Counted from the first letter of the stretch, positions 6,252 to 14,237 are shown. The stretch: 19,318 nt of DNA from an uncultured Eubacteriales bacterium (GCA_910585875.1 CAJUIK010000031.1:628-19945), one strand, 5' to 3'. Translations and numbers: made by a program. The notes: a model not told the origin generated them from the sequence alone.

Positions 6252-6390
6252 TGGGGAGACGAGTCGGCGGCATGAGGCGCGGCAGGGGATTTGCCCCGGA
6301 TAAGAAGTACAAAGCCCTTATGCATGGCCCGGCAGTCGGGGAGAAACGATGAAAAGCCGTCCGCTTAATCAAAGCGGACGGCTTTTGCCG
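6252..6390 (+). ncRNA. Candidate small RNA or small-peptide mRNA under XRE control
   Basis: A transcript of about 135-140 bases is predicted from the promoter at 6217-6245 to the terminator at 6352-6386. Possible stems are GGGG/CCCC (6285-6288 with 6294-6297), ATAAG/CTTAT (6300-6304 with 6317-6321), CCCG/CGGG (6328-6331 with 6337-6340) and the terminator. A 26-codon frame from ATG 6272 to the TGA at 6350-6352 encodes a very basic peptide starting MRRGRGFAPDKKYK. Its upstream GGGGAG is about 15 bases away, too far for a good start. I did not recognise a known RNA family. Confidence 0.4.
6352..6386. terminator. Bidirectional terminator of the hut operon and the orphan transcript
   Basis: AAAAGCCGTCCGCTT (6352-6366) and AAGCGGACGGCTTTT (6372-6386) form a perfect 15-bp stem with a 5-base loop and A/T-rich ends, so it works in both directions. 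On the minus strand it lies 36 bases beyond the fchA stop and would end the hut operon. Confidence 0.85.
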
Positions 6391-6422
6391 TTGTCTCTAT
6401 GCAAGGATTTAGGGAAAGAAAA

Positions 6423-7049
6423 TTACAGCGAAGCCAGGATTGTCTGATAGATTTCGTCGGCGACGGCCTGGGATTCCTCCACCAGCCGTTGGCCTCGTGT
6501 TCGGTAATCCTGGGCCGTTTGGGCGTCCTTTAGGGAGCCCAGGTTGATCAGCACGTTGAGCCAGGCGCCCCGCAGGGCGGCGGAAAGGTTCAGCGCGGCC
6601 ACGCCCAAATCGCTGGCGGCGTTGGTATTGAATTTGCCCAGCATATTCCGGGCCAGCTTCAGAGCCTGGTTGGTCAGCTCCATCGTTTCGAAGGGAACTT
6701 TGGTGGAAACCAGCATACCTTCGGCGATTTTGGCGCTGCGGGCGGCTTTTTGCTCTTCGGTGTCCTTGGGCATCTTGAAGGCGGCGGACACCAGGTTGAA
6801 GGCTTCAGTGTCCTTGTCCACGCTGACCAGCAGCTGCCGGCGCAGCTCCTCGGCTTGGGGAATCAGTTCCGCCATCAGGCCGTCGAACTCGGCGTATTTC
6901 TTTTTTCCCTGAGTCAGCCGGGCTACCATGGCGCACAGGGCGGCGCCGTTGGCGGCGCACAGGGCGCTGACGCTGCCGCCGCCGGGGGCGGGGGCGTCTG
7001 AAGCCAGGGTTTCGGTGAATGAAGTCACTGTCAGTTCGGCAAGTTTCAT
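6423..7049 (-). CDS. fchA: Formimidoyltetrahydrofolate cyclodeaminase
   Basis: A 208-residue cytoplasmic enzyme that converts 5-formimino-tetrahydrofolate to 5,10-methenyl-tetrahydrofolate and ammonia, the last step of this histidine route. The N-terminal PAPGGGSVSALCAANGAAL and the following long helices are the signature of the FTCD_C/FchA family, and the length fits the free-standing enzyme. In mammals this activity is fused to the formiminotransferase; here it is separate, with hutI between the two genes. The start at 7049 follows AAAGGAAA; the open frame upstream is inside hutI. It begins 14 bases after the hutI stop and is the last gene of the operon before the terminator at 6352-6386. 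Confidence 0.93.
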   Translation of the reverse strand: MKLAELTVTSFTETLASDAPAPGGGSVSALCAANGAALCAMVARLTQGKKKYAEFDGLMAELIPQAEELRRQLLVSVDKDTEAFNLVSAAFKMPKDTEEQKAARSAKIAEGMLVSTKVPFETMELTNQALKLARNMLGKFNTNAASDLGVAALNLSAALRGAWLNVLINLGSLKDAQTAQDYRTRGQRLVEESQAVADEIYQTILASL

Positions 7050-7063
7050 CTTTTTGTTTCCTT

Positions 7064-8305
7064 TCACAGGGCCAGCGGCCGGCCCTTTTTGATCACAGTG
7101 CGGCACAGGTTGGAGCCAAAGCGATAGAGAACCATCTCCCAATCCGGCGCGTCCCAGATTACCAGATCCCCCTGTTTACCCAGTTCCAAAGAACCCAGAC
7201 GGTCTTCCATTCCGACAGAACAGGCGGCGTTGATGGTGACGGCGTTGAGCGTTTCCTCCGGCGTCAGCTTATAGCGCAGCAGGCCCAGGTTCATGGCGAA
7301 GGGCAGGTTCAGGGAGGGGCAGGAGCCCGGATTGAAATCCGAGGCGACGACCACCGGGATGCCCAGTTCCACCATGCGGCGGGCCGGGGCGAAGGTTTTA
7401 TCCAGATAGAAGGAGGTGGCGGGCAGCAGATTGGCGACGACGCCTCCCCGAGCCAGAGCGGCCATGCCCTCTTCGTCGGCGGCGATGAGATGTTCGGCGG
7501 AGACCGCCCCGATTTCGCCGGCCAGCTGGGCGCCGCCGATGGCGTCGATTTCGTCGGCGTGGATGCGGGGTTTCAAGCCCAGGGCCTTTCCCGCCCCCAG
7601 TACGCGCCGGGATTGGGCTACGTCAAATACGCCGGTTTCGCAGAAGACGTCGCAGTATTGGGCCAGCTTCTGCTCCTCCACGGCGGGCAGAACGTCGTTG
7701 ACCAGAAAATCCACATAGCCGTCGGCGTCGTCTTTGTATTCCTCGGGCACAGCGTGGGCCCCCAGGAAGGTGGCCGCGATATCCATGGGGCAGCTTTCCG
7801 CCAAGCGGCGGATCACCCGCAGCTGCTTCAGCTCGGTTTCCAGATCCAGGCCATAACCGCTCTTCATCTCGCAGGCGGTGACGCCCATGGACAGCATTTC
7901 GGCCACAAATCCCATGGATTTTTCAAACAGCTGGTCCTCAGAGGCCTCCCGGGTGCGTTTCACCGTGCTTAGGATGCCGCCTCCCATACGCAGGATATCC
8001 AAGTATCCTGCGCCGGCCAGTTTCAGCGGGATCTCATGCTGCCGCCAGCCGCCGAACACCAGATGCGTGTGGGCGTCGATCAGGCCGGGAGTAGCCAGCC
8101 GCCCGCCGGCGTCGACGATTTGGGCGCCCTGTTCGGCGCCGGCAGGGGCGCCGGCCTGGGGGCCGCAGTAAACGATCTTGCCCTCTTCCATCAGCACGCA
8201 GGCGTTTTCTATCTTGGTAATCCGGCCCTGCTCCGCCCCGGCGTGGACATGACTGCCCGTAGGAGTGCAAAGCAGGCCGATATTTTTCACAAAGGTCTTG
8301 TTCAT
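7064..8305 (-). CDS. hutI: Imidazolonepropionase
   Basis: A 413-residue amidohydrolase that opens 4-imidazolone-5-propionate to N-formimino-L-glutamate. The metal-binding HTH is at residues 79-81 in GLIDAHTHLVFGG. Other family marks are MKSGYGLDLETELK, the later metal ligand in RIHADEI, and VVASDFNPGS with the catalytic Asp. The length fits HutI (about 400-420). The start at 8305 follows GGAAGG. It lies 25 bases after ftcD and 14 before fchA. No missing catalytic residue was noticed. Confidence 0.95.
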   Translation of the reverse strand: MNKTFVKNIGLLCTPTGSHVHAGAEQGRITKIENACVLMEEGKIVYCGPQAGAPAGAEQGAQIVDAGGRLATPGLIDAHTHLVFGGWRQHEIPLKLAGAGYLDILRMGGGILSTVKRTREASEDQLFEKSMGFVAEMLSMGVTACEMKSGYGLDLETELKQLRVIRRLAESCPMDIAATFLGAHAVPEEYKDDADGYVDFLVNDVLPAVEEQKLAQYCDVFCETGVFDVAQSRRVLGAGKALGLKPRIHADEIDAIGGAQLAGEIGAVSAEHLIAADEEGMAALARGGVVANLLPATSFYLDKTFAPARRMVELGIPVVVASDFNPGSCPSLNLPFAMNLGLLRYKLTPEETLNAVTINAACSVGMEDRLGSLELGKQGDLVIWDAPDWEMVLYRFGSNLCRTVIKKGRPLAL

Positions 8306-8330
8306 GTCGGCCCTTCCTTTTATCGTGGAA

Positions 8331-9227
8331 TTACAGGATATGATTTTCCAACACTTGTTTGTCGAAATCGAAGTCCTCGATCTGCATATAGTACTCGGCG
8401 GAATCGATCAGCGCCTTCATGGGGGTCAGGCCGATGATTTCCGTGCCCACCACATGGACGCCCCAGCGCTTGGCCTCGGCTTTCACCAGCTCCAGCACCC
8501 GGTACAAAGGCGTGCGGTTGAAGTCCGTCATATTGATGGAAACCTGGGCCAGGTTCCGCTCCTCCAGCATGACGCCCAGGGCCTTGACGCAGTCGAAGCC
8601 GCCGCTGATCCGGCGGATCATCTTGGCGATTTTGCTGGCGATTTCCACATCAGAGGTGCTCAGGTTGATATTGAAGGCCACCAGCGGCATCCGGGCGCCG
8701 ACGGCGACTACGCCGGCGGTGGGATGGATTTTGCGGCCGCCGAAATCCGGCTCCCACTCGGGCTGCTGGACTTTTTCGGCCATGCCTTCAAACTGACCCT
8801 TGCGGATCTTGGCCAGGTTGACCCGGTGGGGGGCGCTGGCGGAATCCTCATAGAGGAATACCGGCAGGCCGAAGCTGTCGCTGATTTTCTGGCCCACCTG
8901 GCGGCTCAGCTCCACCGCCTCTTCTTTGGTAATCTCCTTGATGGGGATAAAGGGAATCACATCCACCGCGCCCATGCGGGGATGCTCGCCCTGGTGCTTT
9001 GTCAGGTCGATCAGTTCCACCGCTTTGCCGGCCAGATCGATAGCGCACTGGGCCACGGCCTGGGGCTCGCCCAGGAAGGTGATCACGGTCCGGTTGTGGC
9101 TGGGGTCGGAGGAATAATCCAGCAGAGCGACGCCGGCGGTATGGCGGACCACGTCCACCACGGCCTCGATCACTTCGCTGTTCCGACCTTCGCTGATATT
9201 GGGCACGCATTCCAGAATTTTAGCCAT
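8331..9227 (-). CDS. ftcD: Glutamate formimidoyltransferase
   Basis: A 298-residue enzyme that transfers the formimino group of N-formimino-L-glutamate to tetrahydrofolate, releasing glutamate. The N-terminal ILECVPNISEGRN and PSHNRTVITFLGEP are diagnostic. H82 in HPRMGAVDVIPFIP corresponds to the catalytic histidine of the mammalian enzyme. It has only the formiminotransferase part, with no cyclodeaminase fusion. The start follows AAGGAGA. Its presence, with fchA and without hutG or hutF, shows that the pathway ends in the folate pool rather than in formamide or formate. A 129-base gap with a stem-loop separates it from hutU upstream. Confidence 0.95.
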   Translation of the reverse strand: MAKILECVPNISEGRNSEVIEAVVDVVRHTAGVALLDYSSDPSHNRTVITFLGEPQAVAQCAIDLAGKAVELIDLTKHQGEHPRMGAVDVIPFIPIKEITKEEAVELSRQVGQKISDSFGLPVFLYEDSASAPHRVNLAKIRKGQFEGMAEKVQQPEWEPDFGGRKIHPTAGVVAVGARMPLVAFNINLSTSDVEIASKIAKMIRRISGGFDCVKALGVMLEERNLAQVSINMTDFNRTPLYRVLELVKAEAKRWGVHVVGTEIIGLTPMKALIDSAEYYMQIEDFDFDKQVLENHIL

Positions 9228-9318
9228 TTGAATCTTTCTCCTTGTCTCTATCTATATCGATGTAGGCGGGCCCGACGGGCCGCGCCGCTTTGCAAACAAA
9301 TAGGGGGCCGGGCTGCCC

Positions 9319-9343
9319 AAAGGGGCGGCAAAACCGCCCCCTT
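9319..9343 (-). other. Intercistronic stem-loop between hutU and ftcD
   Basis: On the minus-strand RNA a 10-bp GC-rich stem forms (one G-U pair) with a 5-base loop, starting 14 bases after the hutU stop codon. On the plus strand the same position is an A-C mismatch, so pairing favours the hut mRNA. No T-run follows. A second small palindrome (GGCCC-GAC-GGGCC, 9269-9281) lies in the same gap. Confidence 0.5.
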
Positions 9344-9356
9344 GGAGGAATTTTTC

Positions 9357-11378
9357 TTATTTGCCCTGGCAGATTACCCGTTCCACCATGGCTTCGTCGG
9401 CGATAAAGGGCAGGGTGATGTGGCCTTTGCCCTCGTAATTCTTGTTATACTCCACGCTGGTGGAAACGGAATTTTCGTTTCGGGCCCAGCTGCGGCGGGC
9501 CACGCCGCCCATCACGTCCCACATCAGGGAGGATTTGATGATCTGGTCCACCCGTTCGCTGCCGTCCAGCACCAGGCCGAAGCCGCCGTTGATGGCCTTG
9601 CCGATGCCCACGCCGCCGCCGTTGTGCAGGGCGCAGAGGCTCATGCCCCGGGCCGCGTTGCCGGCGAAGCATTGGACAGCCATATCGGCCATCACGTTGC
9701 TGCCGTCCTTGATATTGGAGGTTTCCCGGAAGGGGGAGTCGGTGCCGGAAACGTCGTGATGATCCCGGCCCATCATGACAGGGCCGATTTTGCCCTCCCG
9801 CACCATCTCGTTAAAGCGCAGGGCGATCTTCACCCGGCCCTCGGCGTCCTGATAGAGGATACGGGCCTGAGTGCCCACCACCAGCTTGTTTTTCTTAGCG
9901 TCCCGCACCCAGACCCAGTTGTCCCGGTCCTGATACCGGCGGTTGGGGTCGATGCAGTCCATGGCCGCCTGGTCGGTGGCGTCCAGGTCCTCGGGCTTGC
10001 CGCTGAGGCACACCCAGCGGAAGGGGCCGTAACCATAGTCGAAGAGCAGGGGGCCCATGATATCCTCCACGTAAGAGGGGAAGATAAAGCCGTCTTTTTC
10101 GTCGATTCCGTTTTTGGAAATCTCTTTCACGCCGCTGTCATAGACCGCCTTCATGAAGGAGTTGCCGTAATCGAAGAAATAAGTGCCCTTGGCCGTCAGA
10201 GCCTTAATGGCGTCGAAGTGGCGGCGCAGGGTGGAGTCCACCAGTTTATGGAATTGCTGCCGGTCCTGATGCAGCATTTCTGTCCGCTGCTCAAAGGTCA
10301 GGCCCGCCGGGCAATAGCCGCCGTCGTAGGCGTTGTGGCAGGAGGTCTGGTCGGACAGCAGGTCGATATGGATATCTTTGGCCAGGCAATACTCCAGCAG
10401 GTCCACGATGTTGCCGTGGTAAGCGATGGAGATGGGTTCTTTCTTCTGCGTATACTCAGCGGCCCACTGGAACACCTGGTCCAGATTGTCGCTGACTAAG
10501 GAAACCCAGCCCTGGTCGTGGCGGGTCTTGATGCGGCTGGCGTCCACCTCGGCGAACACGCCTACGGCGCCGGCGATTTCCGCCGCTTTGGGCTGGGCGC
10601 CGCTCATGCCGCCCAGACCGGAGGAGACGAAGGTCTTGCCGGCCAGGTTCTGGTCCGCCGGGATGCCCAGCACTTGCCGCCCCGCGTTGAGAATGGTGTT
10701 GAAAGTGCCGTGGACGATGCCCTGGGGCCCGATATACATCCAGCCGCCGGCAGTCATCTGGCCGTAGTTGGCCACGCCCATTTCTTCGGCGATTTCCCAA
10801 TCGTCGATATTGTCGAACAGGCCCACCATCAGGCCGTTGGTCAGGATGACGCGGGGAGCGTCCTTTTTGGAGGGGAACAGGCCCACCGGATGGCCCGATT
10901 CGATCACCAGGGTTTGGTCGTCGCGCAGTTCCTCCAGATATTTTTTAATCAGCCGGTATTGCAGCCAGTCGTGGCAGACGCTGCCCGTCTCGCCGTAGGT
11001 CACCAGCTCATAGGGGTACAAGGCCACGTCGAAATCCAGGTTGTTGTCGATCATCACCTGGAAGGCTTTGCCCTCGATGCAGTTGCCTTTGTATTCTTCG
11101 ATGGGCTTGCCGCGCAGAGCGCCGGCGGGGCGGTAGCGGTAAGCGTAGATGCGGCCCCGGGTTTTCAGCTCTTCCAGGAACTCGGGGGCCAGAGTTTCAT
11201 GCAGCTCTTCCGGCACATAGCGCAGGGCGTTCATCAGCGCCAGCTTGGTCTGGGCCTCGGTCAGCCGGTAGCCCCGGTCGGGGGCGCGGCGGACGCCTTC
11301 CACAAAGGCTGGATAGTCCGGCAGTTGGGCGTCCAGCCGGATTTTCATGGCCTGACTGATCTCTTGATTGCTCAGCAT
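9357..11378 (-). CDS. hutU: Urocanate hydratase (urocanase), long form
   Basis: A 673-residue enzyme that hydrates urocanate to 4-imidazolone-5-propionate using tightly bound NAD+. The Rossmann loop SSGLGGMSGAQPKA is at about residues 252-265. Other family motifs are NYGQMTAGGWMYIGPQGIVHGT (about 204-225, TAGGWMYIGPQG being the core), GPFRWVCLSG, and RDHHDVSGTDSPFRET near the active site. It is about 110-120 residues longer than the roughly 550-residue enzyme of Pseudomonas or Bacillus. The extra sequence is mainly the N-terminal RLTEAQTKLALMNALRYVP region and inserts, a size shared with vertebrate and Bacteroidetes urocanases. The start follows AAGGAGG, 39 bases after hutH. Confidence 0.95.
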   Translation of the reverse strand: MLSNQEISQAMKIRLDAQLPDYPAFVEGVRRAPDRGYRLTEAQTKLALMNALRYVPEELHETLAPEFLEELKTRGRIYAYRYRPAGALRGKPIEEYKGNCIEGKAFQVMIDNNLDFDVALYPYELVTYGETGSVCHDWLQYRLIKKYLEELRDDQTLVIESGHPVGLFPSKKDAPRVILTNGLMVGLFDNIDDWEIAEEMGVANYGQMTAGGWMYIGPQGIVHGTFNTILNAGRQVLGIPADQNLAGKTFVSSGLGGMSGAQPKAAEIAGAVGVFAEVDASRIKTRHDQGWVSLVSDNLDQVFQWAAEYTQKKEPISIAYHGNIVDLLEYCLAKDIHIDLLSDQTSCHNAYDGGYCPAGLTFEQRTEMLHQDRQQFHKLVDSTLRRHFDAIKALTAKGTYFFDYGNSFMKAVYDSGVKEISKNGIDEKDGFIFPSYVEDIMGPLLFDYGYGPFRWVCLSGKPEDLDATDQAAMDCIDPNRRYQDRDNWVWVRDAKKNKLVVGTQARILYQDAEGRVKIALRFNEMVREGKIGPVMMGRDHHDVSGTDSPFRETSNIKDGSNVMADMAVQCFAGNAARGMSLCALHNGGGVGIGKAINGGFGLVLDGSERVDQIIKSSLMWDVMGGVARRSWARNENSVSTSVEYNKNYEGKGHITLPFIADEAMVERVICQGK

Positions 11379-11417
11379 TGCTTTTTCCTCCTTGTTGTCG
11401 ACGTCGCGTCGCCGCGG

Positions 11418-12941
11418 CTACTTCAGTTCGCCGACGGCCTGCTCTACCAGCTCGTTGAGCTCGGCGGATTTGACCATGCGGTCGAATTTATTCATTTCGA
11501 TATAGGAAATCTGGTCCCGCTCCCAAGCGGGCACGCTCTTGCGGATATGGGCGTAAACGGCGCTCATGGCTTTTCCCAGCTTGCTCTCGTCCCGGAAAGT
11601 CATGGCCTGGGAAGCGGCGAACAGCTCGATGCCCAGCACTTTTTGGCTGTTGTCCAGGATGGACAGGGCCTTGCGGGCGGCGGTTGTGCCCATGGAAACG
11701 TGATCCTCCTGGTTGGCGGAGGAGGGGATGCTGTCCACGCAGGCCGGGTGAGCCAGCACTTTGTTTTCCGAAACCATGGAAGCGGCGGCATATTGGGTGA
11801 TCATCAGGCCGGAGTTGACGCCGCCATGCTCGATCAGGAAAGCGGGCAGGCCGGATAGCTGAGGGTTCACCAGCCGCTCGGTGCGGCGTTCGGAGATATC
11901 CGCCAGCTCGGCGATGGCGACGGCGATGAAATCCATAGCCAGGCCCACGGGCTCGCCGTGGAAATTGCCGCCGGAGATCACGTCGTCCTCGTCGGGGAAG
12001 ATGATGGGGTTGTCAGTCACGGCGTTGATTTCCCGGGAAATCACGTCGTAGGCATAGCGGATGCTGTCCCGGCAGGCGCCGTGGACCTGGGGCACGCAGC
12101 GCAGGGAATAGGCGTCCTGCACCTTGTCCGGCTGGGTGTCGGCGGCCAGGCCGCTGCCCTCCAGCAGGCGGAGCATATTGGCGGCGCAGTCGATCTGCCC
12201 CTGATGCCCCCGGACGGCGTGGACCTTGGGGTCATAGGCCTTTTTGATGGCCAGCAGCGCCTCGCCGGTCAGGGCGGCGCAGATGTCGGCGGTCTTGGCC
12301 AGCTTCACGGCGCCGTCTACGACAAAGCAGCCGATGGCCGTCATAATCTGAGTGCCGTTGATCAGAGCCAAGCCCTCTTTGGCGGCCAGCTCCACTGTGG
12401 GGATGCCGGCCTTTTTCATGGCCTCGGCGCCGGGCATCCGCTGGCCCTGATACCAGGCCTCGCCTTCGCCCAGCATCACCAGCACCATGTGAGACAGGGG
12501 GGCCAGATCGCCGCTGGCGCCCAGGGAGCCCTTTTGAGGGATCACCGGGTGAACCCCGCGGTTCAGCATATCCACCATGGTTTGGATGGTGCTCAGCCGG
12601 ATGCCGGAGTTGCCCCGGCTCAGGGCGTTGCTGCGCAGCAACAGCACGGCCCGGCTGATTTCCTCGGGCAGAGGCTCGCCCATGGCGCAGCTGTGGCTGA
12701 TGATGAGGTTGCGCTGGAGATCTCGGGTTTCTTCCGGGGAGATGAGCACGTTGCTGAACTTGCCGAAGCCGGTGGTCAGGCCGTAGATGACGGCGCCCTC
12801 CTCCAGCTTTTGTTCCACATAGGCCCGGGCTTTGTTTACCTTGGCCTTGGCTTCCTCTGTCAGCTCCACCTTTTCGCCGCGCCGGGCCACCCGGATCACG
12901 TCTTCAATGGTCAGGCTTGCGCCGTCGATCAAAAGTGCCAT
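11418..12941 (-). CDS. hutH: Histidine ammonia-lyase
   Basis: A 507-residue cytoplasmic enzyme that deaminates L-histidine to trans-urocanate, the first step of the pathway. The Ala-Ser-Gly triad that self-cyclises to the MIO cofactor is at residues 142-144 in GSLGASGDLAPLSH, exactly the numbering of the Pseudomonas enzyme. The catalytic tyrosine Y53 is in YGLTTGFGKF. SSANQEDHVSMGT near the C-terminus is also conserved and separates HAL from most tyrosine and phenylalanine lyases. The start at 12941 follows AAAGGA. It is the first gene of the operon, behind an 88-base leader and the promoter at 13036-13064. Confidence 0.96.
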   Translation of the reverse strand: MALLIDGASLTIEDVIRVARRGEKVELTEEAKAKVNKARAYVEQKLEEGAVIYGLTTGFGKFSNVLISPEETRDLQRNLIISHSCAMGEPLPEEISRAVLLLRSNALSRGNSGIRLSTIQTMVDMLNRGVHPVIPQKGSLGASGDLAPLSHMVLVMLGEGEAWYQGQRMPGAEAMKKAGIPTVELAAKEGLALINGTQIMTAIGCFVVDGAVKLAKTADICAALTGEALLAIKKAYDPKVHAVRGHQGQIDCAANMLRLLEGSGLAADTQPDKVQDAYSLRCVPQVHGACRDSIRYAYDVISREINAVTDNPIIFPDEDDVISGGNFHGEPVGLAMDFIAVAIAELADISERRTERLVNPQLSGLPAFLIEHGGVNSGLMITQYAAASMVSENKVLAHPACVDSIPSSANQEDHVSMGTTAARKALSILDNSQKVLGIELFAASQAMTFRDESKLGKAMSAVYAHIRKSVPAWERDQISYIEMNKFDRMVKSAELNELVEQAVGELK

Positions 12942-12992
12942 AGTATCCAGTCCTTTCTCAATTCCGCCCGCCCGCTGGGCAAGCTGGAAAAA

Positions 12993-13017
12993 TGGTATAG
13001 AAGAATAAAAAAGGTAT
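12993..13017 (+). promoter_or_regulatory. GGTAT half-sites in the hut leader
   Basis: TGGTAT (12993-12998) and GGTAT (13013-13017) lie 19 bases apart, each followed closely by ATAGAAG- or AGAAGA-like sequence. They match the arms of the inverted repeat near gntR (13124-13145), so they may be repressor contacts downstream of the hut start site. Confidence 0.35.
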
Positions 13018-13035
13018 CATAGAAGTTCTAAATTC

Positions 13036-13064
13036 ATTGTATAGAAAACCCCGCAAAAAGTCAA
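13036..13064 (-). promoter_or_regulatory. Promoter of the hut operon
   Basis: On the minus strand TTGACT (13059-13064) and TACAAT (13036-13041) are separated by exactly 17 bases. The start site would be near 13029, leaving an 88-base leader before hutH. Confidence 0.75.
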
Positions 13065-13123
13065 TCATTCCGGGCAAATTTAAGGGGAGCGGAAAAAAAT
13101 CTCTGGCCTTTTGAGGGCAGATA

Positions 13124-13145
13124 TGGTATGCTTTTGAATATACCA
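13124..13145 (+). promoter_or_regulatory. Inverted repeat TGGTAT-N10-ATACCA, likely GntR operator over the gntR promoter
   Basis: Perfect 6-base arms at 13124-13129 and 13140-13145. The left arm doubles as an extended -10 (TGG followed by TATGCT, 13124-13132) facing gntR; no good -35 is seen. An operator here would give autoregulation. Confidence 0.45.
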
Positions 13146-13229
13146 ATTTGACTTTAGACTGGGGCGGCCTGGGGTTTTAATGCGTTAAAACAACCGGACA
13201 GGCTGGACCAATTTTTCAGGAGGCGCGCC

Positions 13230-14237
13230 ATGACCTTTCAGATCGGCCCCGACGGGCCCATATATCGTCAGCTGGCGGACCAGGTGCTGGCCGGCGTCAA
13301 ATCCGGCTTGCTCAAGCCGGGGGACCGGCTGCCCACCGAGCGGGAGCTGGCCGCCCAGCTGGGGGTGGCCCGAGGCACGGTGAGAAAGGCCTACCGGGAG
13401 CTGGCGGACAACAACCTGGTCCAGGTGATTCAGGGCAGCGGCGTTTATATCCACAGCGACGGCGGACAGCTGGACAGCCGGCGCCGCCGGGCGGCGGCGA
13501 ACTTGGTGGAGGAGACGCTGAACCGGCTGGAGCGCTGGGGATTTTCGCCGGCGGAGACCGAAGCGCTGCTGCGGGCAGATTTGGCTCGGCGGCAGACGGG
13601 CCGAGGCGTCCGGGCCGCTGTGATTGACTGCAACCCGGAGTCTTTGTCCATTTTCAAGCGGCAGCTGCTGCAAATCCCGGATCTTTCCGTGTCTGTTTTG
13701 ATGGTGGAGAGCATTTTGATGGAAGACGACCCCCGGGGGCTGCTCTCGGAATTCGACTTGGCGCTGACCACCGTCACCCATTACGACCAGATCAACGCCT
13801 GTCTGGCCGGATCCGGCCTCCGGCTGCTCAAGGCGGCTATGGCCCTGAGCCCCCGAACCATTGTGGACGTCACCAGCCTGCCGGCGGAAAGCTCCATCGG
13901 CATCCTGTGCTCCAGCAATAAATTCGCCGGCCTTATCGCGGAGCAGCTCAATTATTTCCGGGACAAAGAAGGCCGTTTCGACGTGCATTTTGAATCCGAC
14001 GTCCAGGAGGCGGCGCGGTTTATAGAGCAATATGACGCCGTCGTGGCGCCGCCGGATTCTCTGCTCTTTTCCAGCTCGGCGGGCCGGGAGGCGCTGGAGC
14101 GGTATCGGACTCAGGGCGGCCGGGCGGTTTCCTTTGATTATCAGATCGAGAGAGGCTCCCTCATCCATCTGGAAGAGCAGATTTCCGCCCTGCTGCGGCA
14201 GAAATATCCCGCAGGCAAAGCGCCAGGGAAGGTTTGA
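13230..14237 (+). CDS. GntR-family regulator with non-UTRA effector domain, probable hut regulator
   Basis: A 335-residue protein. Residues about 8-75 are a GntR winged helix (PIYRQLADQVLAGVKSG, LPTERELAAQLGVARGTVRKAYRELADNNLV, GSGVYI). Residues about 80-110 are a helical linker. The remaining about 220 residues do not look like the UTRA domain of HutC or the FCD domain of FadR. They alternate short strands and helices (RAAVIDCNPESLSIFKRQLL, FDLALTTVTHYDQI, SIGILCSSNKFAGLIAEQL, YDAVVAPPDSLLFSS), reminiscent of a two-lobed ligand-binding or receiver-like alpha/beta fold. The ATG at 13230 follows AGGAGG. It is divergent from hutH, so control of the hut operon is likely but inferred only from position and shared GGTAT motifs. 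Confidence 0.8.
   Translation: MTFQIGPDGPIYRQLADQVLAGVKSGLLKPGDRLPTERELAAQLGVARGTVRKAYRELADNNLVQVIQGSGVYIHSDGGQLDSRRRRAAANLVEETLNRLERWGFSPAETEALLRADLARRQTGRGVRAAVIDCNPESLSIFKRQLLQIPDLSVSVLMVESILMEDDPRGLLSEFDLALTTVTHYDQINACLAGSGLRLLKAAMALSPRTIVDVTSLPAESSIGILCSSNKFAGLIAEQLNYFRDKEGRFDVHFESDVQEAARFIEQYDAVVAPPDSLLFSSSAGREALERYRTQGGRAVSFDYQIERGSLIHLEEQISALLRQKYPAGKAPGKV

Noticed and set aside
6252..6386. Known structured RNA (SRP RNA, 6S RNA, tmRNA or a common riboswitch)
   Set aside because: None of the conserved cores I know for these classes is present; it stays an unclassified candidate.
9319..9343. Internal terminator of the hut operon
   Set aside because: The stem is good but no T-run follows on the minus strand. 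The pathway also needs the genes downstream, so I list it as a stem-loop instead.
8265..10499. A 744-codon open frame on the plus strand across hutI, ftcD and hutU
   Set aside because: It is antisense to three well-identified hut genes, is rich in His, Gly, Ala and Val as expected from a complementary frame of GC-rich genes, and has no recognisable domain or ribosome site.
10518..13022. Other long plus-strand open frames (446 and 354 codons) opposite hutU and hutH
   Set aside because: Same mirror-frame effect of GC-rich coding DNA; hutU and hutH are certain on the minus strand.
13148..13176. TTGACT at 13148-13153 as the -35 of the gntR promoter
   Set aside because: No -10-like hexamer lies 16-18 bases downstream, where the sequence is GC-rich.
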